Origin: Mucilaginibacter sp. OK268
GTDB lineage: Bacteria; Bacteroidota; Bacteroidia; Sphingobacteriales; Sphingobacteriaceae
Assembly: GCF_900103125.1 (NCBI RefSeq)
Contig: NZ_FNJV01000010.1
Coordinates: 186,001-250,000 of the forward strand
Length of the DNA stretch: 64,000 bases
Reading direction: 5' to 3'
Shown here: positions 54,052 to 62,659 of the stretch, in pieces
How the letters are laid out: each line of letters opens with the position of its first letter
How positions within the stretch are numbered: the stretch's first letter is position 1
Made by a program: the position numbers and the translations under genes
The notes under the pieces: model-generated
What the model saw: the letters and a program-made list of their open reading frames with translations, nothing else
What the model was told of the DNA's origin: nothing
Databases searched by the model: none

Positions 54052-54063
54052 GCAAACGTTTGT
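54052..54063 (+). promoter_or_regulatory. LacI-type operator GCAAACGTTTGT before the sulfatases
   Basis: The same 12 bases as at 46991, with perfect CAAACGTTTG palindrome, 104 bp before the sulfatase start at 54167. A 10-bp palindrome occurring twice exactly, each before a glycan-related transcription unit, suggests one shared repressor or activator (inference). Confidence 0.55.
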
Positions 54064-54166
54064 GTTATTTTAAGCTTTAAGGTGCCCGGGTTTTATAAGT
54101 ATCTTGTTGGGCTAAAGGCATCGCCAAGAAAGTCATTTATACACCTTATTGAATTACGTCAATACG

Positions 54167-55705
54167 ATGAAGAACAGGACCCTACTGAAAACTATAAACA
54201 CCTTTTTACTGCTGATGAGCGGGGCTTTGGTGAGCTACTCACAGCAAAAACCCAACGTGATATACATTTACGCCGATGACCTCGGCTACGGCGATCTGAG
54301 TTGCTATGGCGCTACCAAACTGCACACGCCCAACCTGGATAAACTGGCCAAAAGCGGCATCCGTTTTACCAATGCGCATGCTACTTCGGCTACCTGTACG
54401 CCATCAAGGTTCGCGCTCATGACCGGCAAATATCCCTGGCGTAAAACTGGCACAGGCATATTACCGGGTAACGCGGCGCTCATTATCCCAACTAATAAAA
54501 CTACGCTGCCCCAGGTATTTAAGCGGGCTGGATACGCTACTGCCATTGTGGGCAAATGGCACCTGGGCCTGGGCGACAGCGTAAATAAGAACTGGAACGG
54601 CGAAATAAAGCCGGGCCCCAATGAAGTTGGCTTTGATTATTCGTTCATTTTTCCCGCTACGGCTGATAGGGTGCCTACCGTTTTTCTGGAAAATCACCGG
54701 GTGGTGGCCAGTGATGCCAATGACCCTATAGCGGTTGATTACAGCAAAAAAATAGGTAATGACCCAACAGGCAAAGAACATCCGGAGTTGCTGAAACTCA
54801 AGTCGTCGCCTGGGCAGGGACATGATAATACCATTGTGAATGGCATTGGCAGAATTGGCTATATGAGCGGCGGGTACCAGGCCCGCTGGGTAGACGAAGA
54901 GGTATCAGCTACCTTCCTATTCAAGGTGGAGCAGTTTATAACCGATCATCGCCAGAAACCCTTCTTTTTGTACTATGCCTTAACCGAGCCCCATGTACCG
55001 CGCATGCCGGCTACCCGCTTTAAAGGCACAAGCGGTTTAGGTTATCGTGGAGATGATATCCTACAGCTGGATTGGACTATTGGACAATTGATGAAAACGT
55101 TGGAACTGAATGGTATGGCCAAAAATACGCTCATTATATTCTCGAGCGATAATGGTCCCGTGCTTGATGATGGGTACCAGGATGGCGCCGTTACCCTATT
55201 GAGCGGGCATACACCCTGGGGGCCTATGCGGGGCGGCAAATACAGCGCACTGGAGGCAGGTACCCGTTTACCTTTTATTGTGAGCTGGCCAGCGCAGGTA
55301 AAACCGGGTGTTTCGGATGTCCTGTTCAGCCAGATGGATATTTTAGCATCTGTAGCACATTTGCTCAATCAACAGATCCCTAATGGGGATGCTGAAGATA
55401 GCGAAGATCATCTGGATGCCCTTTTGGGTAAAAGTAAACAAGGGCGATCAACCCTGATAGAACAGGGCAGCGCCGATCCCACAGCCATAATAAAAGGCGA
55501 CTGGAAGTATATTAAACCGCACCCGGGTGTGGCGTATATGAAGGATGTTGGTATAGAATCGGGCAATTCACCATCGCCGCAACTCTATAACCTGAAGGAT
55601 GATATCGGCGAAAAAAATAACCTGGCCGATACTTATCCCGACAAGGTAAAAGAGCTCGATCAGCTATTAAAAAATGAAATAAGCAGAAACACGGAGAAAA
55701 AGTAA
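54167..55705 (+). CDS. Exported sulfatase (S1 family)
   Basis: 512 residues from the ATG at 54167; the TTG at 54149 is not used. Signal peptide to about SYSQ. Sulfatase signatures: YADDLGYGDLSCYG (metal ligands) and CTPSRFALMTGKYPWR with Cys77, the residue turned to formylglycine. Further landmarks: IVGKWHLGLG, FSSDNGPVLDDG. It removes sulfate from sugar or small-molecule esters. Neighbour at 55715 is a second sulfatase; no sulfatase-maturing enzyme is seen in the window. Confidence 0.93.
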   Translation: MKNRTLLKTINTFLLLMSGALVSYSQQKPNVIYIYADDLGYGDLSCYGATKLHTPNLDKLAKSGIRFTNAHATSATCTPSRFALMTGKYPWRKTGTGILPGNAALIIPTNKTTLPQVFKRAGYATAIVGKWHLGLGDSVNKNWNGEIKPGPNEVGFDYSFIFPATADRVPTVFLENHRVVASDANDPIAVDYSKKIGNDPTGKEHPELLKLKSSPGQGHDNTIVNGIGRIGYMSGGYQARWVDEEVSATFLFKVEQFITDHRQKPFFLYYALTEPHVPRMPATRFKGTSGLGYRGDDILQLDWTIGQLMKTLELNGMAKNTLIIFSSDNGPVLDDGYQDGAVTLLSGHTPWGPMRGGKYSALEAGTRLPFIVSWPAQVKPGVSDVLFSQMDILASVAHLLNQQIPNGDAEDSEDHLDALLGKSKQGRSTLIEQGSADPTAIIKGDWKYIKPHPGVAYMKDVGIESGNSPSPQLYNLKDDIGEKNNLADTYPDKVKELDQLLKNEISRNTEKK

Positions 55706-55714
55706 GCAGGAACT

Positions 55715-57817
55715 ATGAACACAAGATATTGGTTAAGGGCATCGGTTGTTTTGTTAGTTGTCGGTTTTAATGTGCTGACCGTAAAGGCACAGCAAAAGCC
55801 CAACATCATTTTTATACTGACTGACGACCTGGGTTATGGTGATATCGGCGTGTTTTTTCAAAACCAGCGGAAAGCATCCGGCGATCATAGCAAGCCCTAT
55901 GAATTGACACCCAACCTGGATAAGATGGCACTGAGCGGCGCCCGTTTTACCCAACAATACGCCAACGCACCGGTTTGTGCGCCATCAAGGGCTTCGCTTA
56001 TTACCGGGCTTAACCAGGGTAATGCATTGGTAAGGGACAACCAGTTTGATAAGATGCTGGAAAATAACTACACCGTAGCCTCTATGTTAAAAACCGCGGG
56101 ATACAGTACAGTTGCTTTTGGCAAATGGGGTTTGCAGGGAGTAAAGGAGGAAGGTCCCAACTGGCCTGGTCACCCACTGAAACGTGGTTTTGATAACTAT
56201 TATGGCTATATGCGGCATGCCGACGGCCATGAGCATTATCCGCTGGAGGGCTTATATCGCGGCAAAAAACAGGTATGGAATAATTACGAGGAAGTATCGG
56301 CCGGGCTAAGCAAATGCTACACCGCCGACCTCTGGACCGCAGCTGCCAAAAAGTGGATCATCGACTATAAAAGTGGAAAAGATGCCACTAAGCCGTTTTT
56401 TATGTACCTGGCTTATGATACGCCCCATGCCGTTATTGAATTACCCACGCAGGCCTATCCCGCCGGGAGAGGGCTAAAAGGGGGGCTGCAATGGCTGGGT
56501 GATGCCGGGCAGATGATCAATACAGCCTCAAGAACTATTGACTCTTACATGTATCCCGAGTATGCTAACGCTACTTATGACGATGACCATAATCCGGCCA
56601 CACCCGAAGTCCCCTGGCCCGATACCTATAAAAGGTACGCCACGGCGGTGCGCAGGATAGATGATGCGGTAGGTGACATCAGGCAATTATTAACCGATCT
56701 GAATATGGCCGATAATACCCTGGTGATCTTTACCTCCGATAACGGTCCATCTATAGAATCTTATTTGCCGGCGGCTTTTGTGCCTAATCACCCTACATTT
56801 TTCGGCGGCTATGGTCCATTTGATGGTATAAAAAGGGATTGCTGGGAGGGTGGACTAAGGATGCCAACCATAGCCGCCTGGCCAAAGCGGATCAAAGCCG
56901 GTGAGGTGATCAACACACCATCCATGCTGTCAGACTGGATGCCAACTTTTGCCGATGCCGCGCATATTCCGGCTCCTGCGCGTACGGATGGCGTTTCTTT
57001 ATTGCCTTCCTTAACCGGCATAGGTAAACAAAAACAAGGTTTGGTATATGTAGAGTATTTTGAAGGTGGTAAAACACCCGATTTCAAGGAGTTTGAAGCC
57101 GGTAGGCGCGGAAGAAAACGCGACCAAATGCAGGCCATTCGGATGGGCGACCTGGTGGGTGTGCGTTACGCTATCAAAACCGCGGATGACGATTTTGAAA
57201 TATACAATGCGGTAAATGATCCCAAAGAAATAACGAACCTTGCCTCCAAACCGGGTTATGCGAAAACTCAGGAAGCGATGAAGGTCAAAGTATTGCAGGT
57301 GAGGCACCCCGATGCAGAAGCTCCACGCCCCTACGATAACGAGCCTGTACCGGCTGATAAGATAACTACGAAATTATTACCAGGCCTTTCCTGGAAGTAT
57401 TATGCCGGGAAATTCCCCTGGGTAGCTAAAACAGATGGGCTCATCGCAAATGCTAAAGGAATCAGCAAAGTTCCAAAAGGCACAGAAGCAGGTCATCAGC
57501 CAGGGATGGTATGTTACCAGGGTTTTATAAAAATTCCTGCGAATGGTCATTATACATTCTCGTTGCAGGTATCAGGAAAAGCCTATCTGCGTTTGCACGA
57601 GGCTACATTGATCGATGCCGATTTTGGGTATCAGCCGGGCACGGTGCTTACGCAGGGTGTCAATTTAAAAGCCGGTGCTCATGTCATAACTCTGTATTAC
57701 CTCTTGTCAGAGGGTGGTGCGCCACAGGTAACGCTTAAATGTACAGGGCAAAATGGGGTAGATATTGGCGGGGGGAATCAGGTGTTTAGTTATGGAGTCT
57801 TGAGTTCGAAGTCATAA
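55715..57817 (+). CDS. Exported sulfatase (S1 family) with PA14-like tail
   Basis: 700 residues, signal peptide to about VKAQ. ILTDDLGYGDIGVFFQN gives metal ligands, and CAPSRASLITG holds the formylglycine site Cys88; FTSDNGPSIES and FGKWGLQG also fit. From about residue 570 a PA14-type beta module (GFIKIPANGHYTFSLQVSGK, AGAHVITLYYLLSEGGAPQV) may bind glycans. It starts 9 bp after the first sulfatase, so the two form an operon. The substrate, probably a sulfated host or algal glycan, is not decided. Confidence 0.92.
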   Translation: MNTRYWLRASVVLLVVGFNVLTVKAQQKPNIIFILTDDLGYGDIGVFFQNQRKASGDHSKPYELTPNLDKMALSGARFTQQYANAPVCAPSRASLITGLNQGNALVRDNQFDKMLENNYTVASMLKTAGYSTVAFGKWGLQGVKEEGPNWPGHPLKRGFDNYYGYMRHADGHEHYPLEGLYRGKKQVWNNYEEVSAGLSKCYTADLWTAAAKKWIIDYKSGKDATKPFFMYLAYDTPHAVIELPTQAYPAGRGLKGGLQWLGDAGQMINTASRTIDSYMYPEYANATYDDDHNPATPEVPWPDTYKRYATAVRRIDDAVGDIRQLLTDLNMADNTLVIFTSDNGPSIESYLPAAFVPNHPTFFGGYGPFDGIKRDCWEGGLRMPTIAAWPKRIKAGEVINTPSMLSDWMPTFADAAHIPAPARTDGVSLLPSLTGIGKQKQGLVYVEYFEGGKTPDFKEFEAGRRGRKRDQMQAIRMGDLVGVRYAIKTADDDFEIYNAVNDPKEITNLASKPGYAKTQEAMKVKVLQVRHPDAEAPRPYDNEPVPADKITTKLLPGLSWKYYAGKFPWVAKTDGLIANAKGISKVPKGTEAGHQPGMVCYQGFIKIPANGHYTFSLQVSGKAYLRLHEATLIDADFGYQPGTVLTQGVNLKAGAHVITLYYLLSEGGAPQVTLKCTGQNGVDIGGGNQVFSYGVLSSKS

Positions 57818-57861
57818 GTCAAAAAAACGATTTTAGACTTAAGATTCAATACTTGCGACTT
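57795..57861. repeat. Inverted-repeat element overlapping the sulfatase stop codon
   Basis: The right part (57836-57861, read on the minus strand) matches 23 of 26 bases of the left arm at 53567-53592. The left part (57795-57820) is a looser partner that includes the stop codon of the second sulfatase. So the same family ends two neighbouring transcription units. TATATTTG at 57870-57877 follows and could be the -7 box of the next gene. Confidence 0.5.
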
Positions 57862-57899
57862 AACAATAGTATATTTGAATTTTATAAATTCTTTTCGCC

Positions 57900-58832
57900 A
57901 TGGATGTTACTACGCTGAATGATTTTTACGAACACGCGGCTTCTGTAAGCGGTGAAAGTGTGAGCTCCCTGTTGCCCGAAGGTATCAACAAAGAGATTGG
58001 CCATTTCAATATATTTGATGTAGCTGAGCTATTTACCCGTATCAAAAAAGCGCCCGGACTGATGCCCTATAACCGCCGGGCCTATTATAAGATAAGCCTC
58101 ATAAGCGGTCATAGTATGGCTGAGTATGCCGACAAGACCATCGAGATCGAAAAGAATGCCCTGCTTTTCGCCACACCCAAAATACCCTATAACTGGGTGC
58201 CGCAGACCGATCAGCAATTGGGTTTCTTTTGCATTTTTACAGCCGATTTCCTGTTGCCCAGTAAAAGCGGTGTAGTATTGGATGATCTGCCTATATTTAA
58301 GCCAGGTGGTTACCCTGTGTTTCAACTGAGTGATCAAGAGGCGGCCGATATACGTCACATTTTCAGAAAGATGTGTGAGGAAATAGGTTCCGATTACACT
58401 TACAAGTACGATCTGCTGCGCAACTATGTGTTGGAACTGATCCATTACGGACAAAAACTGCAGCCGCTTACTACACTCTATGCGGGGCATAATGCATCGG
58501 CAAGGGTATCATCCCTGTTCATTGAACTTTTGGAAAGGCAGTTTCCTATTGATTCGCCACACCAGAAAATAGGTTTACGTACCGCTAAAGATTATGCCGA
58601 CAGGCTGTCTGTCCACATCAATCACCTCAATAAGGTACTTAAGGAGAATACAGGCAAAACCACTACCGAGCATATCAGCAACCGGATAATACAGGAAGCC
58701 AAGATCCTGCTAAAACAAACTGCCTGGAATATTTCAGAGATTGCTTATAGCTTGGGTTTTGAGGAAGTGGCGCATTTTTCTACCTTTTTTAAAAAGCAGA
58801 CCAATATCGCCCCGCTGAAATTTCGCGCCTAA
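57900..58832 (+). CDS. AraC-family transcriptional regulator
   Basis: 310 residues. The N-terminal cupin-like part has GHSMAEYADKTIEIEKNALLF and NWVPQTDQQLGFFCIFT. The C-terminal two helix-turn-helix units carry YADRLSVHINHLNKVLKENTGK and WNISEIAYSLGFEEVAHFSTFFKK. It precedes an SDR gene by 96 bp on the same strand, a common regulator/oxidoreductase pairing. Confidence 0.92.
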   Translation: MDVTTLNDFYEHAASVSGESVSSLLPEGINKEIGHFNIFDVAELFTRIKKAPGLMPYNRRAYYKISLISGHSMAEYADKTIEIEKNALLFATPKIPYNWVPQTDQQLGFFCIFTADFLLPSKSGVVLDDLPIFKPGGYPVFQLSDQEAADIRHIFRKMCEEIGSDYTYKYDLLRNYVLELIHYGQKLQPLTTLYAGHNASARVSSLFIELLERQFPIDSPHQKIGLRTAKDYADRLSVHINHLNKVLKENTGKTTTEHISNRIIQEAKILLKQTAWNISEIAYSLGFEEVAHFSTFFKKQTNIAPLKFRA

Positions 58833-58928
58833 GCGATATTTGAATTTCGCAAAAAACGGATTGATATTCACAAACGGCTGAGTAGGTATTTGACTGAACT
58901 TTGTTTTATCAAATTTTAAGATAAAACA

Positions 58929-59693
58929 ATGTCAACAAATCATAAAATTGCCCTGGTAACCGGTGGTGGCCGCGGCTTAGGGAAAGACATGGCGCTTAAA
59001 CTGGCTCAAAGAGGCCTTGACGTCATTATAACATATAATAGCAGGAAAGAAGATGCCCTGGCCGTAGTGGCCCAGGTTGAGCAAACTGGCAGTAAAGCCG
59101 CGGCTCTGCAACTGAATGTGGGCGATATAAAAAGCTTTGATGCCTTTTTTGAAGAGCTAACCAGTATTCTGAAAAATACTTTTAATGTGGATCACTTCGA
59201 CTTTTTAATCAACAACGGCGGCATCGGTGGTCATGCACCTTTTGGCCAGGTTGCCGAAGAAATGTTTGACGAACTGTTGAACATTCATTTCAAAGGAGTT
59301 TACTTTTTAACACAGGGATCGCTCAACTTATTGAATGATGGTGGGGGCATCGTCAATATATCATCCGGTTTGGCCCGTTTTAGTATGCCTGGGCCATCTG
59401 CTTACGCTTCCATGAAAGGCGCGGTTGAGGTATTGACCCGGTACCTGGCTCTTGAACTGGGGCCACGCCGCATCAGGGCAAACGTTGTTGCTCCCGGGGC
59501 TATAGCCACTGATTTTTCGGGCGGCAGAGTTCGGGATAATGCAGAGACTAATCAAATGGTAAGCAATGCAACCGCATTAGGTCGTGTAGGTCAGCCCGAA
59601 GATATTGGTGGCGTGGTAGCCTTTTTGTGTACTGAGGATGCCCGCTGGATAAATGCCCAACGTATTGAGGTATCAGGCGGTATGCACATTTGA
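58929..59693 (+). CDS. Short-chain dehydrogenase/reductase
   Basis: 254 residues, normal for SDRs. TGGGRGLGKDMALKLA is the TGxxxGxG cofactor motif, NNGGIGG replaces the NNAG, and SSGLARFSMPGPSAYASMKGAVE holds the catalytic Ser and the YxxxK motif (YASMK). The end IEVSGGMHI is typical. Substrate unknown. Likely induced by the AraC protein encoded before it. Confidence 0.94.
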   Translation: MSTNHKIALVTGGGRGLGKDMALKLAQRGLDVIITYNSRKEDALAVVAQVEQTGSKAAALQLNVGDIKSFDAFFEELTSILKNTFNVDHFDFLINNGGIGGHAPFGQVAEEMFDELLNIHFKGVYFLTQGSLNLLNDGGGIVNISSGLARFSMPGPSAYASMKGAVEVLTRYLALELGPRRIRANVVAPGAIATDFSGGRVRDNAETNQMVSNATALGRVGQPEDIGGVVAFLCTEDARWINAQRIEVSGGMHI

Positions 59694-59731
59694 TCATCCA
59701 TCTGAAATAATACCTTTTTATACTTTTTAGG

Positions 59732-59767
59732 GGCAAAACCCGCTTTATTTATAGAGCGGGTTTTGCC
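59732..59767 (+). terminator. Terminator after the SDR gene
   Basis: GGCAAAACCCGCT (59732-59744) and AGCGGGTTTTGCC (59755-59767), perfect 13-bp stem, 10-base loop. The T-run is inside the stem. The remaining 213 bp up to MsrA should hold its promoter; no good match is seen. Confidence 0.65.
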
Positions 59768-59980
59768 GTGCTAATATATTTCATAAAACCTCGTAATCTT
59801 GCTGTAAGGTTTACCTGCTTTGGCCGACTAAGCCTAAAAACAATGACCGGCTGTCTCAAGAAGATTGTCAGCTTATCATCAAATTCAGCTAAATAAAATA
59901 TATTTCATTAACCGCGGGTAAACTTATTACGTTAGTAGTATAGAACCCGATAAAGTATAAAACTTAAAAACTAAATATCA

Positions 59981-60622
59981 ATGAAAAAGAATATCGTGCT
60001 TTTAATGTTATTCATAGCCAATTGCGCCTTCGCCGTAACAGGTAATACGCATAGTAAACAACCGGTAATTGGTGGTTCTCACGGTGCAAAACTGGATACC
60101 GCTACTTTCGCTACAGGTTGTTTTTGGTGCACCGAGGCCAAATTTCAGCAGTTAAAAGGAGTAAAAAAGGTGGTCTCAGGTTTCAGTGGCGGGCATGTAG
60201 CCAACCCTACTTATGAACAAGTTTGTACCGGTACAACAGGACATGCCGAAGCTTGTAATATTATTTATGACCCCGCGCAGATCTCTTTTGACGAATTACT
60301 GGAGGCCTTTTTTGTTGCCCATGACCCTACCCAGCTTAACCGTCAAGGCAATGATGTGGGTACACAATACCGCTCGGCTATATTTTATCACAATGCCGCT
60401 CAAAAACAAAAGGCAGATTACTATATCAGCAAGCTCAATACCGAAAAAGCTTACAAAAGCAATATCGTAACCCAGGTGGTACCTTATAAAGCATTTTACA
60501 AGGCCGAAGATTACCATCAGAACTATTTTAACCAGAACGGTAGTCAGCCTTATTGCAAATACGTGATACAACCCGAGCTGGAAAAATTCAAAAAGGTATT
60601 CAAAAACAAGTTGAAATCATAA
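59981..60622 (+). CDS. msrA: Exported peptide-methionine (S)-S-oxide reductase MsrA
   Basis: 213 residues. A signal peptide (MKKNIVLLMLFIANCAFA) precedes the MsrA domain. GCFWCTEAKF (46 on) gives catalytic Cys47; SGFSGGHVANPTYEQVCTGTTGHAEA and FFVAHDPTQLNRQGNDVGTQYRS are the classic blocks. It repairs methionine sulfoxide in envelope proteins. MsrB starts 5 bp after its stop, so the two work as one operon on both sulfoxide forms. Confidence 0.96.
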   Translation: MKKNIVLLMLFIANCAFAVTGNTHSKQPVIGGSHGAKLDTATFATGCFWCTEAKFQQLKGVKKVVSGFSGGHVANPTYEQVCTGTTGHAEACNIIYDPAQISFDELLEAFFVAHDPTQLNRQGNDVGTQYRSAIFYHNAAQKQKADYYISKLNTEKAYKSNIVTQVVPYKAFYKAEDYHQNYFNQNGSQPYCKYVIQPELEKFKKVFKNKLKS

Positions 60623-60626
60623 ACCC

Positions 60627-61148
60627 ATGAGAACAATAATTTTAGCAGGCATACTGGTGTTTTTCGTTGGAGCAGCTAGTGCCCAGCACCTGAAAAGCGA
60701 CAAAGGGCACGAAAAGAACCCATATTACTCCAATACCGATACTAAAAAACTAAATGTGAGCGATGCGGAGTGGAAGAAGATATTGCCACCTGCCTTATAT
60801 GCAACCGCAAGGGAGCAAGCAACAGAAGCGCCATTTACCGGCCAGTACTGGGATAAAAATGCCAAAGGGACTTACTATTGCGCAGTATGCGGTAATGAAC
60901 TGTTCCGGTCGGATGCAAAATTTGCCAGCAATTGTGGTTGGCCAAGCTTTTACCAGGCTGTACGGAAAAACAGTGTGATTTACCGGGAAGATAATTCGGC
61001 TGGCATGCAACGTACCGAAGTGCTTTGCGCGCGATGTGGTTCGCACCTGGGACACATATTTGATGATGGCCCGGCGCCAACCTATAAAAGATATTGCATG
61101 AACTCCGTCTCGCTTGATTTTGCTCCTGACGGATTGAAAGCAAAATAG
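60627..61148 (+). CDS. msrB: Exported peptide-methionine (R)-S-oxide reductase MsrB
   Basis: 173 residues with a signal peptide to ASAQ. Zinc Cys pairs at 85/88 (YCAVCG) and 134/137 (CARCG), and catalytic Cys157 in RYCMNS; SNCGWPSFYQ is also a family block. Together with MsrA just upstream it repairs oxidised methionine outside the cytoplasm, which suits a bacterium exposed to oxidants. Confidence 0.96.
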   Translation: MRTIILAGILVFFVGAASAQHLKSDKGHEKNPYYSNTDTKKLNVSDAEWKKILPPALYATAREQATEAPFTGQYWDKNAKGTYYCAVCGNELFRSDAKFASNCGWPSFYQAVRKNSVIYREDNSAGMQRTEVLCARCGSHLGHIFDDGPAPTYKRYCMNSVSLDFAPDGLKAK

Positions 61149-61171
61149 ATGTGGTATAGAATCAAGAGGTT

Positions 61172-61236
61172 AGAGTCAAGAATCAAGACAAGAGAAAAGC
61201 AATCTGCTACTAATTTTTTTCTTGATTCTTGACTCT
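61172..61236. terminator. 17-bp inverted repeat between convergent genes
   Basis: AGAGTCAAGAATCAAGA (61172-61188) and TCTTGATTCTTGACTCT (61220-61236) are perfect complements, with a 31-base loop that ends in a T-run. It lies between the MsrB stop and the convergent DeoR stop, so it may end both. Its sequence style (repeated AAGAGTC/ATCAAG) recalls the 53567 element. Confidence 0.55.
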
Positions 61237-61255
61237 TATCTCTTGCCTCTCTCGC

Positions 61256-62005
61256 TTACTTAATCAGTATCCCCGCTTCTTTAAATCCGCTCAGGTCAGT
61301 TGTGGATGGATCCTTTTCGGTAACAATAACATCAATGGCATTAGCCGCGCATACATAATAGGGGTCTGATGCGCCTATTTTATCATAAGTAGATAAGGCG
61401 ATGACATATTTCGAGGTTTCGATCATGGCCCTGTCTACCAGGCTTTCCTGGTAAGTAAAACCGGTTAGTCCCAGCTTCAGATCAATGCTGCAAATACCCA
61501 ATAGGCACACATCAGCCCTGAAATTGCGGATAGCCTCAATGGTTTCATGGCCGGTAGTTGAAAAGGCGTGTTTGTTGAGCTCGCCGCCAATAAAAAAAAC
61601 GGTAACATGAGGATAATCTTCTAAAATAGATACCACCGGAAAGCTGTTGGTAATAACGGTTAAGTTGATGTCCCTGGGTAAAGCGGCAATAACCGCGGTA
61701 GTGGTGGTACCCCCGTTAAGAATGATAACTTGCCCCGGTTTTATAAATTCTAAAGCTTTTTGAGCTATTACTTTTTTATGTTGTGTGTCAATATGCTGAC
61801 GTTCCTTAAAATGCGGATGTACAGGCGAGCCGATAATAGCCCCACCGCGAACGGCTTTCAGCAGGCCCTTGTCTGATAATTCTTTAATATCCCTTCTAAC
61901 CGTATCTGTAGACACATTGAGCAATCGGCTCAGATCGTCCAATACAACTTTATTGTCTTGTGCAATCTGTTCAATTATTTTTTGAAGACGTTCTTCTTTC
62001 AGCAT
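61256..62005 (-). CDS. DeoR/GlpR-family transcriptional regulator
   Basis: 249 residues. Helix-turn-helix: MLKEERLQKIIEQIAQDNKV, VLDDLSRLLNVSTDTVRRDIKEL, and GGAIIGSP. The C-terminal DeoR sensor fold includes VILNGGTTTTAVIAALP and GHETIEAIRNF, which bind phosphosugars in known members. It is divergent from the DUF1569 gene, with five TTGCAA-like boxes in the shared 96-bp region. Confidence 0.93.
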   Translation of the reverse strand: MLKEERLQKIIEQIAQDNKVVLDDLSRLLNVSTDTVRRDIKELSDKGLLKAVRGGAIIGSPVHPHFKERQHIDTQHKKVIAQKALEFIKPGQVIILNGGTTTTAVIAALPRDINLTVITNSFPVVSILEDYPHVTVFFIGGELNKHAFSTTGHETIEAIRNFRADVCLLGICSIDLKLGLTGFTYQESLVDRAMIETSKYVIALSTYDKIGASDPYYVCAANAIDVIVTEKDPSTTDLSGFKEAGILIK

Positions 62006-62032
62006 AAAAACAAATATAAGAATAATTATTTA

Positions 62033-62100
62033 TTGCAAATTGTTGCAATAAATTAACATTTAATTTGCAATTGGTTGAAATATATTGCATAATATTGCAA
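62033..62100. promoter_or_regulatory. Five phased TTGCAA/TTGCAT boxes between divergent genes
   Basis: TTGCAA starts at 62033, 62043, 62065 and 62095, and TTGCAT at 62085. The spacings are 10, 22, 20 and 10 bp, close to whole helical turns, so all face one side. They fill the space between the DeoR gene and the DUF1569 gene, whose ATG (62102) comes two bases after the last box. Probably the DeoR protein's own operators (inference). Confidence 0.65.
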
Positions 62101-62101
62101 T

Positions 62102-62551
62102 ATGAAAAATCTATTTAACCACACCGACACGTCTGAAATCCTTGACCGTGTTGAACATCTGAAACCCACCGCAAGGCGGCTTTGGGGTAAAATGGAGGTT
62201 GCGCAAATGCTGGCTCATTGTTCAGTAACGCTGCAAATGGCCAATAGTGAAAAGAATTTACCAAGAACTTTCTTAGGCTGTATTTTCGGGCGTATGGCAC
62301 AAAAAGAATATTTTAATGAAAAACCCTTTGCACAGAATGTTCCTTCAGACAAGCATTTGAAAATTGCTGATGAAAGAGATTTCGCCGCAGAAAAGCAAAG
62401 GCTAATAACCTATATCAAAAAATTCCAAACCGCCGGCGAAAATGGGGCGACCAAACACCCGCATCCTTTTTTTGGGGAGCTTACACCGACTACCTGGGGC
62501 GTTGGCATGCATAAGCATCTTGATCATCATTTAAGGCAGTTTGGGGTTTAA
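62102..62551 (+). CDS. DUF1569-family (DinB-like) protein
   Basis: 149 residues, no signal. The family blocks are ARRLWGKMEVAQMLAHCSVTL, and FFGELTPTTWGVGMHKHLDHHLRQFGV with the closing metal-ligand-like histidines. DinB-like proteins are four-helix bundles with a metal site; this group's function is unknown. Start ATG 62102 leaves hardly any leader after the TTGCAA boxes. Confidence 0.85.
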   Translation: MKNLFNHTDTSEILDRVEHLKPTARRLWGKMEVAQMLAHCSVTLQMANSEKNLPRTFLGCIFGRMAQKEYFNEKPFAQNVPSDKHLKIADERDFAAEKQRLITYIKKFQTAGENGATKHPHPFFGELTPTTWGVGMHKHLDHHLRQFGV

Positions 62552-62659
62552 ATAATAACAACAATAAGATATGAAACCATCATGGGCTACAGCTCACAAA
62601 CCGGAATGAATAAAACGGCTCATGATAGCTTCATTACCATTAAAAAACAAATTATTCCG

